The position numbers were made by a program, and so were the translations under genes. The notes below the pieces were generated by a model. It was not told where the DNA came from and made no database searches. It saw nothing but the letters and a program-made list of their open reading frames with translations. 64,000 bases of DNA from Arthrobotrys musiformis (taxonomy: Eukaryota; Ascomycota; Orbiliomycetes; Orbiliales; Orbiliaceae): assembly GCA_036971715.1 (NCBI GenBank), contig JAVHJL010000009.1, positions 1,302,001 through 1,366,000 of the forward strand, given 5' to 3'. Of this stretch, positions 47,201 to 60,330 are shown piece after piece. Each line of letters begins with the position of its first letter. Position 1 is the first letter of the stretch.

Positions 47201-48859
47201 TAACGTTTCCGCTGATTGAGAAACTTGCTGGGAGTGGGCGAACGACGGCATTGGGAGAGGCAGACTTGGAGGCGGAGAGTGGGATGGTGATGTTAATGGC
47301 GGCTTGGGTGAGGGTGACCTCTCCAATGTGAACATTGGTGATAGCACCAAAGATAGAAATACCCGCTTTACTAATTGCAATCCTAGCACTCGTAGATGTG
47401 TACCCATCGATGACGACGGTACCAGCTAGGACGATGCCAGTCAGGCTGGATAGTTGGAATTGAAGATCTCGGAACTCAAGATCGAAATCTGGCTCCTCCA
47501 AGTCAACTTCGAAAAGGTTTTCCACAGCGCGGATAAGGTCTGCGAGGGTGAGACCCTTTAGCCATGCGGTAAGTCTTGTTTCGCCTGGGCCGTGAGTTCC
47601 AGAGATGTAGAAATCTATATCGCCAAAATTCATTATTGCCGTAATTCCAAAACTGACATTTTTCATGTTTGGGTTTGTAGTAGGAATTTGGGCATGCATT
47701 TGGACGTTTTGAATCTATATTCAATTTTAAGTTAGAGAAGCTCTGCATGAACTAATAAATTTATTAGGGGGGGCTTGAAGCTTACATCAAAACCTCTGAT
47801 ACCCAATGCATCTTCCCAGGGAAGATCTCCGACGACATCAAGATCCAAGCTAATGAAGCCACGGGACTGGCGAACTAAAAGTGACATTTCCAAGGGGGTG
47901 ACACTGCCGGGAAGATGCATAAGAGCAGTGCCCATAAACCCCCAGCCGAACTTCCAGGTGTCTTTCATCTTTGGCAGGAATACCAATTCCTTGTTTGCTG
48001 TGATCTGAACTCCAAGTGTCACAACCTCGAGGCTTCCGATCTTGACAGAAATATTCTCAAGCATACCCCAGACATTAAGGCCTGGAGGTTTAGGTACCTT
48101 ATTCCAACTTGGTGAGCCGGACACAAGGGCTCTCATGTGCAGCGCGGGCCGAGTCTGCCCAAATACGTCCCTAAGGACATCACTTATTGGCTGTAGAGGC
48201 CCGCTGAATACCACATCGGTATCAAGCCAGGTTCCCGGGGTAGTTGTGAGGGTCATACCACTAACGTAGCTGAGCTGCACGTTCTCGAGTTGGATGGCGT
48301 TAAGGTCCTCATTCTCCTTGAGGGATGGGATAAGTTTTCCCAAGCTCACGGAATCTGCGACCTTGACATATTGTTCGACCCAGGTAATGTGGGAAACCGC
48401 CGTACCGTAATTGATGTAGAGCCTTGTTCCTGGTATGATACCATAGAGCTTCTTCAATTTACCGCTCAGAACGAAACCCGATGGTAGAGCTTCGCCAGCA
48501 AGAAACTCTGGGATCTTTTCTACTGGCACGAAAGCTTCCTTGCCGTCTTCGTCAAGGTAAACCAACGCGATATCGGATATTTCAGTCCCATTGAAGTCGA
48601 GGATTAACTCCTCTTCATCTTCAGCATGTGAAGCGATTTCGTTGAGGACATTGGTGGCAGGTAGCTGGTCTGGAGGCACCGATTGTGCGGTCACAACGGG
48701 AGCAGCCGTACTCTCTGTGATGAGTGTAACTGGAGGCTCTGTGCTATTAGCTAATAGTGCACTAATAGCTGGTGTGAGAAAAATAGCGGTTTTCTCATTG
48801 GGGGTTGCATCTAGGACCACTGGGTCTGGAGCAGAGATAATAACTTCTACTTCAGCCAT
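44275..48859 (-). CDS. Large multi-module protein of unknown function, 1441 aa
   Basis: Five exons on the minus strand: 48859..47786, 47714..46782, 46722..45252, 45196..45077 and 45002..44275. I do not recognise the family. Residues about 1-90 are Thr/Ala/Glu-rich. Residues 90-1000 look mainly beta-stranded, built from related segments that share a strand-turn pattern: VQLSYVSGMTLTTTPGTW near 194, IAFMASSGNAIAPPGF near 595, and MSMYMSSGVTIGTRYFPPGF near 834. Residues about 1050-1210 are a long charged helical region rich in Ala, Glu, Lys and Arg, likely a coiled coil. The last 240 residues are helical and end ILSIDL. There is no signal peptide or strong membrane span. A TATATATA-containing promoter lies near 49100, so the upstream in-frame ATG there is not used as start. 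It is divergent from the 905-aa gene. Confidence 0.8.
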
Positions 48860-51502
48860 GGTGCTTGCTTGCGATGTTTCGAAATTAAAGGATATTAAGG
48901 TATTATTGAGTATGAGGTGTAAGTAGTAGACTAATAATTGAAGAAGGCGAAACGAAAGGAGATGTATCTGGGAAAGTAGGGTATGTTTAGGTATAAATGG
49001 ATATTTTTTTATAAGAAGAATTCGAAGGCGGGTTTGGGCTATGGAGGTTAAGTGATGGTATGATATTACGAGAATCCCGACTTTATGTGCGACTCTGGGC
49101 CATATATATACAATCATTGATTGAGACTAGAGAGTCTTTCCAGCACTGCCTACTAGTTGATACTGGCCAGTATGCCTCTTGCGATATGCCGTAAATCTCA
49201 AACTTCAACCCAAAGATAGCATGGCCATCTCGGTTGCACAATGGCCTCAACGATTCAACTCCTAACGTGAATTTTGATTGTAAGCTAATCGGATACAGTC
49301 CTTCGAAACGTCGAATGCTGACGGAGGCTAGCCGTAGATTACAGTTGCCGAGCTGAAATCACCCGACGCTCTACAACCCTGCACGGTATATTGCATTGCA
49401 TACTAGTATACATCATGGTATAGCTCTTAATTCTCCAGGTTAAAACGACGATGTTGTTCAGCCCGCCCAAGCCAAGTTGTGCCCAAGGACCTGCCAAGCA
49501 CCAATACCTTTCACGACATCTGATGTCAATTTAGTTAGCTCGAGAAATTTCTCAGCTTCCTGGAATATAGTGAAGGCAAATGCGGCTAGATGTTACTATA
49601 TTTTAGGATCCCTGAACTGATTCTCTAGATAAACAGAAACCCTGTTAACTATGGTCAGCGCGCAGCGGGGTTCTCAAGTTTGTCGAACATCCATGTTCGA
49701 TTCATGCATGTGCATGCGACTCGCACCACGAAATTATTGGCGTGTTGTCGATACATTTGTCGGATGGCGCGCCGTAATGCGACAAGGACCAACCAGATGC
49801 CGTCGTCAACGAGTCGGCTGCAAAATGTCACCAAGATCCATTCCGGGCACCTCGAATGTCTCGCAGTTCGGGATATTCTTCTGGGTCGGTAGGATAACAA
49901 CCCTGAATGGGGCCACTTGCCACAGGGCTATAACGTTACTTGCATCCTGCCCGCATACAAATCGACGGTATCGATCCATTAACCTTCCGCAAAATACAAC
50001 AACCCCGCATGCACCGTGCCGCTGCAGCAAAATCTTAATTTTTTTTCATCTCAACAAAATATCGACAAGCCCTCGCTTTCCGTTACCGATTGAGGAAGCA
50101 TTCCGCGAGGTTATGATGTAATCGAGACGCAAGATCTGGCTTCTAGACTCGAAAGAAGCACGAAGAAGCATGAGGGTTGCAGTGCTAGCCATTTTGATCT
50201 CGCTTGAGCGCGACGGAACATCGCTTCCCGACGAATCGGGCGCCTTGCGTGGACCCACAGGGCTGAAAAGTCGAGCATGGGCAGAGGAGCTCGGAACTGA
50301 ATCCGTCAGAGAACAACACGCATGAACGACTGTTCCCTGATTGGATACGCATATATTCTGCACAGGTTTATTATATTACTTCGGCCGATACTAGCAAAAC
50401 GCCATGAATATTTTTTTGCATATACATGGAGGTACTTATATTTGGGCTGACCGATATAGCTATAGCTTAGGCGGCGGTATGCTAAGCTAAGAAATTTGTT
50501 TGATATCGTTTTATTGGCAGTGCGTGATCCACTCGTATATAAAAATTCGAAATAGTATAGTGTCGGCTGTCGCCAAGTGTACCAAGTCCCGGCTGAAGTC
50601 CCCATATAGCTTCAGATTTTGAATTGGCATGCACTAGAGGTTAGAGATGTCAAACTTTGGTTTGCTGTGGATACTACGATTGCGATTTATCAGGGGTTCG
50701 GATTGGGATTCAGGTAATGCCATGGTACTATAGTATAGGGCTGAGCGGTATGCTGACTTAACACGGTGTGATAATTTAGTTCAAAACAAGTCACCAGCGT
50801 GCTACCAATTAACCGGCGTAGCTTCCGGAAGACCACCTTGAAGAGACGGCAAGGGCATGGCGACTAGTTGCATTGATTCATCGGCATCTGCAGGGGGTGA
50901 TTCCAGCCGATTGTAACAGAAAATATTGTCAGCTGGACTACGGAAATGATATCTTTGAGCTTATGCAATGCAGAGCCAGCCGCTTCTGCCAGGATTCAAT
51001 ATTCTAGTGCATGAGATGAACAATTGGCTAAACATGCCGGTACTTGGTAGGCGATGTTGTAGTTGCATATGCGAGGCGATAGAGGTGGCCGTGAATAGAA
51101 GTCGCCTATAGCCGGGTCACCTATCGCTCTTGGTTCTATCCGATACTCGATTGTTGGTGATTTTTTCTGCGCATTGATCGCGTGCTATGAACCAAAAGTC
51201 GACTAACATAGAAAGCTTTCTTCGACAAGGTAAGTACCTATCTTTGAATGATTGCTTTGTCTATATATCGGGTAGATATCGTCTTCCACTTCAACATTCA
51301 ACTTCAACCATCACTCCCAAAATCACACATTCAACAAAATATCATATAAACATATACAAAACACTTTCCCATAAACTAAGCCTTCAATTTCGCACTTCGT
51401 TTTCATTGCATCTTATCTACTATAACATCTAATTCTTATCCCCTTTTACACTAACTCTTAATTTCACCTATTGTTTAATTAATTCATACCCAAACCACAA
51501 CA
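48860..51502. other. Shared upstream region of two large unknown genes
   Basis: Divergent intergenic region of 2.6 kb. A TATATATA box lies at about 49101-49108 for the minus-strand gene. A GTAAGT (51230) and a TAG acceptor (51275) could mark a short leader intron for the plus-strand gene. Open frames between are short and motif-free. Confidence 0.45.
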
Positions 51503-54500
51503 ATGTCTGCTGAAGCCCCAAAACCTGTTGACCCCAATGTCCCAGCGGCAGTGGAACAAGCAGAAGCCGAGGCAGAGGAAGAACTCGATAAGAAGGAATT
51601 CACCACTTGGATTCCCTACATTGTCAACAAGGGCATCGAGTCCAAGCAAATCTTGTATCAACTCTCAGACGAGTGCAAGGAAAAGATCGCGGCGCCCCCG
51701 GTCTTCCAACATCCATACTACATTGCCATACTCGGGGCCGATATCGAGGGCTTCATGGGAGCTGCTCAGTCCAATAGACCCGCGGGATTCTCCTCTAAAG
51801 CAACTTACTTCGTGAGCTTGAACGAAGTTGCCTCATGTACGGGAAAACTCTTCAAGGCCAATAAAAAAACCAGCACCAAAGTGGATGGGGAGTTCGTGAA
51901 CCGCACGGACCTATCAATCTACTCCCTAGACGGCACCTATATGAAAGCCACCGTTGGGTTTACCGCAGCCGGTTCTAAGACGGGTAACTACAAAGCCTTC
52001 GAAGAAGTCGCGAAGAAGCCCTGGCCTATTTTCAAGGACCGAACTAAAGCGGAGTACCTCACCGCGAAGCAAAAGGCGGCTGAAAGTGGTAGAAACATTG
52101 AAGACAGGGTCTTTATTGTCGACGAACCAGGCGTAGCCTTCACACCTGTTTACCCCCAAAATGGAGGCAAAGATTTGAAAGAGATGGGTGACTACTTGAC
52201 TCTGATATCGCAAGATGGTGACCGTAAAGTTAAGGACGGGTTCTACTATAACAACCTTGGCGATGGGATCCCCCTCGATGTTGCCCCATCATTCAACTTC
52301 CAGTGGTTCAAGCAACAAACAGCAAAACCGCGGTTCGCGGATGCTAGCACTTTGGCGAAAGAAGATGGACTTTATGTTCGTCTTAATATGGATGACTTCT
52401 TGATCTCTACCCTCGATACCGGCCACGGTGGTAAGAACGGTCCTAAGAGATGTTATATCGAGAAAGAACACTTTAAGAGTATTTGGGCAAATACCAAGTT
52501 TAATGGCGGAGAAATCTTGGAGATCCCCCAAAAGAAAAGACCCGCGGAGGGTGATGCCGAGGAGGAGAAGGAATCTAAAACATCAAAGCCAAGCGATGCC
52601 ACTGATATCAGCGGTGGTTCGACAGATCCCGAGAAAGAAAAGGAGAAGGAGAAGGAGAAGGAGAAAGAAGAAGAAACCACCAAAACTACTAAACCGCGCG
52701 CCGGCTGGGCTGCAGAGATTGGGAGTGACGATAATTTCGTTAGCTTCGTCGTTCCCCAAATTTATTTCAGAGACGAAGCTGGTAAGCCTTGGGCTAAAAC
52801 GACTGGCGACAGCCAAAAGATTAGTAGTTTCATGCGTTACTATGAGAGGGGGACCACTCGACCGGATTATGGAAAAGGCCGGTTCCCGCGAGCTGTCGAC
52901 ACGCCGAAAATTAAGATTTGGATTAATCAAAGAATCAGTGATGAAGACCGATACCGCCGTGATGGTGAAGGTAAACTACGAGACACCCTTCGCAATATTT
53001 TCGAGAAGGCTCAGAAGGGATCAACTGCGATGAAGACGACCTACGACTTTATAAAGGAGGACGACATCATTCACGTAACAGACATGGCGGATCCTAACAA
53101 ATACACATTCGTATGTTTCCAATGCTACTATTTCCCCCCATTACTTATCTACGATCGTACGGTTAGATTTCAGATAGCTAACATTAACACTCGTATGTAA
53201 ATAGATTTCTCGTTCTTGCTTTGGGGACTACGATACCTACGTCGAGAACGCCACTCTTGATGAATACCTGAAACCTGACATTACCGAGGAGAGGCAACTA
53301 CCTAAGAATATCAACACCGATATCATTGACAAAATCGGGAAAATCTCCAAACATACCAATGGCATGAAGAGATTGGCAGACTACGATGAGATAGAAGGGA
53401 CCAAAGACCCAAAACAATATGTCGATCACAGATCCCCGGATGCCATAAGAATAACCGCTGCTAAGATCGAAGCCGCATATGGAACCCGAGCTAGTACCCT
53501 TAACCAGGGGACTGTTATGGAGGGAATCTCCGCTACCGATGTCAGTAGAACACCTAAAAATACACTTACATGGAATAATGTACTAATAATTGTGGGAATT
53601 AGGTTGCTAATGCCCTCGACTGGAGCGATATGCGGCCAAATCCCGTCCGGGGTTGGGACAAAGAGCGTTTCGCGAAGGCCGAGGTAAATTCCTCTCATTT
53701 CTACCTCTAGATTAAGTTTAGAGTTCTCAATGCTGACTTTCCTTTATTAGTGGCTTCATAGGTGCGGATACGCTTATGGTGGATTAACGGATAACGACCC
53801 GGAGACTAGCCAGGTGAAAAAAAACCTGTTTTTTGGAACATCTGAAACGAACAGTATTATGACCAGGTATATTTATCTATCTTCAGGCTTCCACATTGCA
53901 GAATTTTAACCCGCCGTATTCCTCATAGATACGAAGATGTTTACCGCAATGCCATCCTCAGAGAACGCACCCTCAGCGAAGAACTCAAGAAACTCTGGGC
54001 GACGCCAGCTCAACCAAAGCCCCCAGTACCATACGTGAATGCTAGACTTAAAACAACGCTCGTGGATGAATGCACTATGTTCCAGCTGAAGGATGGTATC
54101 TCATTACGGGAGAAAGTTCCCGTACCAAAGGCCACCCTAGACCCCGAACCCAAAACCTGGGGCGACATTAGCAAGCGGTACCCTTGGTTGGCTTGTGGGT
54201 TGAAGTATGAATTTGAGCTGGACGCCGAGAGTAGGATGTTCAGGAACCTCATTCGCTGGGAAAACACGTTTTCTTCATTCGATCGTCTATTCTTCACAAG
54301 GTTGGAGGGAGTCGTTGATGAAGCCATTTGTTTGAGGTTATGGGAGCTTGCCGTCCTCGAAGCCAAGGCCACAAATGATGCGACTAATGGGTCGAGGCCG
54401 AATATGAAGGTACCAGAGTTCAAGAAAAAGGCAAAAACTAGCGATGTGGAGATGAAGGATGCGGAGAAGGAAGAGGAAGAGGAAAACAAGATGAAGGAGG

Positions 54501-54505
54501 GGTGA
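51503..54505 (+). CDS. Large protein of unknown function, 905 aa
   Basis: Five exons (51503..53110, 53205..53540, 53603..53683, 53751..53866, 53929..54505). No family was recognised with confidence. After an acidic N-terminus, residues about 25-360 form a mixed alpha/beta region (TWIPYIVNKGIESKQILYQL, later FNFQWFKQQTAKPRF). A Lys/Glu linker with repeated EK pairs (about 370-400) separates it from a second ordered part. Exon 4 encodes LHRCGYAYGG followed by NLFFGTSETNSIMTRYE, which resembles the His...Asn...Asn layout of some beta-beta-alpha-metal nuclease domains in fungal proteins. This reading is tentative. The C-terminus is a mixed-charge tail. There is no signal peptide. The gene is divergent from the 1441-aa gene. 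Confidence 0.8.
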
Positions 54506-55678
54506 TGGAACAATTGATGCATTTATTGCTGATTGCATACGAATCTACTAGGTCGAATAGTATTGGTAGTTGAAGGGATGGTAGGACTGACCAGCTGAGC
54601 GCAAATTAATGTATTTCAAATCAAGTTTTCATAAATCAATATTCCAATTGGTAGCACTACAGTTGTCATCTCTTCCCCTCTCCCTTCTCCCTTTTGCAAG
54701 AGTCTTATCTTTTTACCAGCTGATTATAAGAATCGAGACTACGGACTACTTGAAATGCTCTAAAAACTATTTAATATGAAAATCAAACACCTACCTATTG
54801 GATACTGACCTCGAGCAAACCACTTGCCCTTGTCAGTACTGTGATCAGTTGTATATCTTTGATAGACAAGATTAGATATTAGCAGTATTAATATTTCTGA
54901 ATGTTCATCAAACACTTCGGGCCATGTGTGGTATTTTGAGCTCAAAGTGCGTTGGCTCTTTCAACCACCTCGAACGTCGTCCTCTGCCAGAGAGCCGGCA
55001 TCAATCACATCTGAAGGGACGGAGATGCCCTGCGGGCCTGCAGGCAGCTGAGGGAACCAGGTGAAAATGTTTGTCTGCTAGCGCGGGGGCCGGTCTAATT
55101 ATAGGCATTCCGCTGTTGCTGCGCACGCGATTTTCGGCCCAGGAAGGAGGCGCCAGGCGACGCATGCAGTGTGCCTACTAATGACATCAGCAACCTTGCC
55201 CCTTGGCCATGACGGGAAGAACGAAAAGGCACCCCGCAATACCCCTGCAACGGGCACACTGTGAACTCATGAAAACGAGAGCGATAGTGGTTGGATAGTC
55301 GTCGGAATCAAAACAAACACCCGGTGCAGAAATTCCAACTATCAGATCTCGCAGTTGAATTTTTAGGCCGGATATGGGACCGGAGCAGAGGATGTAAATC
55401 AGGTCGACGGCTGAAACCAGCAAAGAAGGGAAAGTCCAACCACCTCAAAACATCGAACAACACATCCGTCGACCGTCCCGCCACAGCACCTCGACATCTC
55501 GAACACCACTCTCATCGACACCCCTCCGACTTCACATCGCCCAACAAACTAACCACAATCCGACCTGTAGCCATCCTATCCTATCCCGGCACTCCCAACC
55601 TTCCGTACGCCTCTCGGAGGTACACTCTCCCTGTTCATGGACACGAATTCTCCCCCTGCAGAGTTCCAATAGAGAGCC
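54506..55678. other. Intergenic, upstream of the SAP1-like gene
   Basis: About 1.2 kb. An open frame at 55291-55761 overlaps the SAP1 start in another frame and lacks motifs. No gene was recognised. Confidence 0.5.
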
Positions 55679-58441
55679 ATGAGACCAAAAAACAGTGCCG
55701 CCGTGCTCCAGAAAACCTACGACCAAACCTATCTCATCTGCTCGACGGCCATCTACTTTGAATCGAAGGGGAACGAAGATGAAGCCCTCAGGTCTTGGAA
55801 GGAGGGCCTCCAGCTGATCCAGTCCTATGAGAGGACTGCTGCAGCTAGGAAATCATCTGGCAGCCTTTCTCTGACCGAGAAGGCTCTGATAGAGAGCTTA
55901 GGAGATCTGAAGCTGCAATGCTTGGACAGGATCGATACAATAGAGGTGCTGAAGCTCAGTCGGAGAGAGGAGGAGGAGAAGCAGACTCTCCTACGTCACT
56001 ATAACGGGGGCACCGAATCACCAAATCTCAATTCGCCGTCCACGTCAGCTCCGGGGGCTGCATCCAGTAGTCGAAATGCGCCCCCCTACTTCTTTGTCGG
56101 CGAGGAGGATGATGCTGCTAGCCTGCGGCCACCTCATGACAGGCGGCCGTCGGGGTCAAGCACGAGCATCAACACATCATCCACCTACAACCTAGGCAGC
56201 CTACCTCCCAACGCTGCTACGATGTCGAATTCTCGGACACGGTCTTCTAGCCCCGAAAAGAAGAGTCTCCTTTCGACCCTACGAACCTCGAGCGGGGGGT
56301 CTGGTAGCAAAGCCGGACAGCGGCGCCACCACCCCAAACCTACTGGGCAGGAATCTGTGGCTGCAGCTGCTAAAGCTGCCACGAGGGCGTGGGGTGGCGG
56401 GAGGCAGCACGATAGTATGGGTCGCTCGCTCCCGGATAGATCGACAGCTACGATTGGTTCTCGGCACTCTGCAGAAACCTCTACTATCGATCTTACTCGT
56501 ACCCATTCTGATGGCCAAACCCCAGCCCCTGTTTACTCCTCGACGCACTATCTTCATACTAGCTCTTCGGCCTCGAATATCGGTGGCCTTCCGACTTCAC
56601 GGTCTGCACCGGCATCTTCAATATTGAGCCCGGCTCTCCCTCCACCCCCTCCACCACCTCCTTTGCCACCCCACGCAACCCATCAGTATTACCAAAATGA
56701 ATACTTCCCGGATCCCTCCCATTACATGGCTCCTCCGCATGAGACGCCTTCGTACACGCTGCCTACGCCTCCTCCTCTTCCGCCACCACCTCCACCGCCT
56801 CCACCACTCCCTGAGACTTATGGTCAAGGTGCTACTCACTCACCATACTCTGCGTATCCAGATATATCCGACCTTAAAATCTCTGCCCCCACAATAGACA
56901 ATCGCAGAGGCTCCCTCGGATATGGTGTGCCCGAGCTGCCTTCGCGGTCGCCTCCTCGTCCAGAGAAAGTAGCGCCGCCGCCGCCACCACCAAAGAAGCC
57001 ATCAATCCAAGTTCCAAAGCCTTCAACTCCAAACGGCGGTAGAGTGCCTCCTAGGATGCAGGAGCAAACGGACTGGATAAAGCCCCCTTCTCAATCTTCG
57101 ACTCGAAGAACATCACAAGATTTCAAGTGGCCAGCGAATCCAACGACAACGCCGAGAAATGAAACACCCCGAAAGACCTCTCCCGTCAGCAGCAAACCTA
57201 GCAGGACTGTGAAATATGGACTTGCCCGCCGCGAGCCAGACGATGACCCAAAGCCGAAAAAATCCAGCAAGACAACCGAGAAAGAACCCGTCTATGAGTT
57301 TGTTGATTCCTCGAAGGAGACAGAAGATCCGCCAGAATTATCGGAGGATGATGCATGGCAAAAACGTGTCAAGGCGGCATTGAAAAGTTTGGACAAAGGA
57401 GTCGATCAGGCTGCGGCAAAACAGATTCTCAACGAAATTGTAATACACGGCGATGAGGTCCATTGGGATGATATTTCAGGATTGGAGGTAGCTAAACTTG
57501 CCTTGAAGGAGGCTGTGGTGTATCCCTTCCTGAGACCCGATCTGTTTCGTGGTTTGAGAGAGCCTGCCCGGGGCATGCTTCTGTTTGGGCCTCCGGGAAC
57601 AGGAAAGACCATGCTTGCTCGAGCGGTAGCTACGGAGTCGAAATCCACTTTTTTCTCAATTTCGGCGTCTTCATTGACGAGCAAATACGTGAGTTTCTAC
57701 TTTCTCGAACGGAAAAATTAGGCCGGCACTAACCTCCTTTATAGCTTGGTGAATCCGAAAAGCTTGTCCGTGCGCTTTTCCAACTTGCAAAAGCACTCGC
57801 TCCATCTATTATTTTTATTGACGAAATTGACTCTCTCTTATCCAGTCGAAGTGGGGGCAACGACCACGAGGCTACGAGACGGATAAAGACGGAGTTTTTG
57901 ATTCAGTGGAGCGCTTTGCAACGTGCTGCAGCCGGGAAGGAGCCAACAAGTACGGGTGCAGGTGATGCTTCTAGGGTCCTTGTTCTCGCTGCCACAAACT
58001 TGCCATGGGAAATTGATGAAGCTGCACGCCGAAGATTTGTCAGGAGGCAGTATATTCCGCTTCCTGAAGGACCAGTCAGAGTTCAGCAGTTGAGGAACTT
58101 GCTAGGACAGCAGAAGCATACTCTCAGTGACGCAGAAATGCTGCAGCTAGAGGGCTTGACTGAAGGTACGACAGTGATCATTTTCTAACATTTATTTCGC
58201 AACTAACCTGAAAATAATAGATTTTTCCGGCTCCGATATTACGGCGCTGGCGAAAGACGCTGCAATGGGCCCGTTGAGGAGTCTTGGCGAATCTCTCCTG
58301 CATATGAAGATGGAAGATATCCGACCGATAATGCTAGAGGACTTCAAATCTAGTTTGAAAAGCATTAGGCCTAGCGTTAGCAAAGAAGGGCTTCAGGAGT
58401 ACGAAGATTGGGCGAGGAGTTTTGGGGAGAGAGCTGCGTAG
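55679..58441 (+). CDS. SAP1: AAA ATPase of the SAP1/YTA6 (spastin/fidgetin-like) group
   Basis: Three exons (55679..57688, 57745..58165, 58221..58441) encode 883 aa. An MIT-type helical domain occupies residues about 10-75 (TYDQTYLICSTAIYFESKGN, ALRSWKEGLQLI). A long disordered region follows, with several poly-Pro runs. The meiotic-clade AAA module is C-terminal: Walker A GPPGTGKT at 637-644, Walker B IIFIDEID at about 692-699, sensor LVLAATNLPWEID, and the arginine-finger region EAARRRFVRR. A Vps4-like C-terminal helix segment follows. Such ATPases remodel ESCRT-like assemblies or sever microtubules. Yeast Sap1 interacts with the transcription repressor Sin1, and Yta6 is cortical. The precise role here is unknown. 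The intron at 57689 falls just after SKY, before LGESEKLV. Confidence 0.93.
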
Positions 58442-58885
58442 GGTCCGTACATATGGCAATTCTCCGTGTAGGATGAGCTAGAGGGCGGATTGGTTGAACA
58501 TGTCACCTATTTACGATCGATTCTTCTTTCTCTCTACTTTGTATGCTTTTTGGCGGGAGTTCGTTCTTTCTACTTCTGCACTATGTTTTTAGCGAGTGAG
58601 TTACAGAGCGACCTAGGGCATTTCCCAGGCTCTACGGATGTCTTTACGGTTTTCATGAAACGATGGATGTTGGTTCAAAAAAGAGGATGAAATCCTCCTG
58701 ATGTATGTGAATGTGCGATACATACACTCATCGAGAATACACTCGTATCAGATAACCCTTGATCTGCTTCGTAGCTTCAAATATATCATGCATAGAAATA
58801 TATATATATATGTACAGAGCGAGATTCAGGATAAATGTCAGATATCCAGAATTCTACGCCAAACACCAGCGGGACAGTACTTCAG
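58442..58885. other. Intergenic between convergent genes
   Basis: About 440 bp; nothing recognised. Confidence 0.55.
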
Positions 58886-59464
58886 TTACAGAGCAGTTTT
58901 TTCGGCATTTTCAGCCTCCTTATCCAACCTGTGCTGTTTCCTGTCCGCCCGAGCCTCCCATTTTGCCTCCTTATTCGCCCTTCTTATCGCCTTCTTTTCC
59001 AGTCTTTTATCCTGTTCGGCTTGTATCCTAGCATCTCGTTCCTCGGGTGTCTCAATTGGCTTCCTCTCCGAAGTTCCAAATGGTGAAATGATCTCATAGA
59101 CCACGTGCTTTTTGTGTCTGCTGTGTTTTACAAAGGGTTGGATGCGGACGATATCACCGGCCTCGCAAGCGGAGTTTTCGTCGTGCGTGAGGTGGTCTTT
59201 CGTGTGGTGGAAGTACTGTTCAACGTCGATATGTTAATATAACATCCATTCTCCCCCACTAGGGGTATTGAACTTCCTGGGAATCCATACCTTCCGTAAT
59301 TTTGTGTTCCAAACTGGCGATGGAACGCGGACTTTGATCATCTTTGGCATCTTCCCGGCGGATACGACGACGCCGACCCGGGTGAAGGGTTTTGTCGTCG
59401 ATCGTGCAGCGGCTTGAACTGCTGATGAGGAGACGCGGAGGATGGTATTTGGGATTGCGCTCAT
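58886..59464 (-). CDS. MRPS17: Mitochondrial small-subunit ribosomal protein uS17m
   Basis: Two exons (59464..59291, 59215..58886) give 167 aa. The S17 OB-fold core reads RVGVVVSAGKMPKMIKVRVP, WNTKLRKYFHHTKDHLTHDE (across the splice) and AGDIVRIQPFVKHSRHKKHVV. This is the usual K-x-V-x-V-R...HD..S...GD.V.I pattern. The N-terminus is Ser/Ala/Arg-rich, consistent with a mitochondrial presequence. The C-terminus is an extended charged helix, rich in Glu, Arg and Lys, as in fungal mitochondrial homologues. The protein binds 15S rRNA in the mitochondrial ribosome. Confidence 0.9.
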
Positions 59465-60330
59465 TTTTGTTGGATTAGGCGCACCGGCACCTGCGATTCT
59501 TATGGGAGTGTGGGTTTTGTGATTGAGGATTTCAGGCCATTGTCGGCCGCAGGATTGGGTTGGTGGGAGGGGTCTTGATAGGATGGCGGGTGGTCGTTAT
59601 GGTTTTGAAGCTTTGAGGTAAGGTTTTTGGACTGGCGCAAAATTTTTGTGTTGGGCTGGGTTTGGTGCCGCATTCGAGATGTTTGATTTGGTGCGGCGGT
59701 TCTGATTCGGGGTGTGCCGCAGATAGGGCCGACATTCAAGCATGATCAAGGCCGACTGATGGGAGTGGTTTGAAGGTTTCTTTGGACAAGTAAATAACAT
59801 ACACAAGCACATGAGGGTCGGTCCCTTTACAGTCCTGTTCATTGGTATTGGGTACGAAGCATTTCAAATATCCCGATCAATTAGTTTACCGTTCAATCTT
59901 GCGGATTTGAAGTCATCTCGAAGATTTGAGGTACAAAAGCGGCATAGAAAAAATTCAACAAAAATTAACACATTTCAAGACAGGCCGTCTCAAAGTTAAC
60001 TTATCAACCTATAGATCTAGCACACTGTCCAGCCTCGAGACCAGCTCTGAATATTTGTATTATCTCGCAACGACAATTGATATTGGAACCCTTGAAGCCC
60101 GGGAATACTTTTAGAATTTTCGTAGTAAATACTTAATTGCCAATATAAGCAGAAAACTTGCAATTGGTACCAAAAACGCCATCCAAGCAGGGGTATCGTT
60201 CCATTAACCTTCATATGTACAAATCCATCCCTTGTACCACAATAGTAAGATCATATAATAACTGTGTATCCACCCAAACCCATTCAAAAATTACATAAAG
60301 AAAAAACCACTTAAGTAATTATTAATATAT
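59465..60330. other. Intergenic
   Basis: About 870 bp between two minus-strand genes. Short overlapping open frames only; no gene was recognised. Confidence 0.55.

Noticed and set aside
48860..49117. N-terminal extension of the 1441-aa protein from an upstream in-frame ATG
   Set aside because: The ATG lies beside the TATATATA box, and the extension is hydrophobic, low-quality sequence. The ATG at 48859 is followed by clearly coding sequence.
49651..50121. 156-codon plus-strand frame in the large divergent intergenic region
   Set aside because: No motif, and Cys/Arg-rich composition is unlike neighbouring genes.
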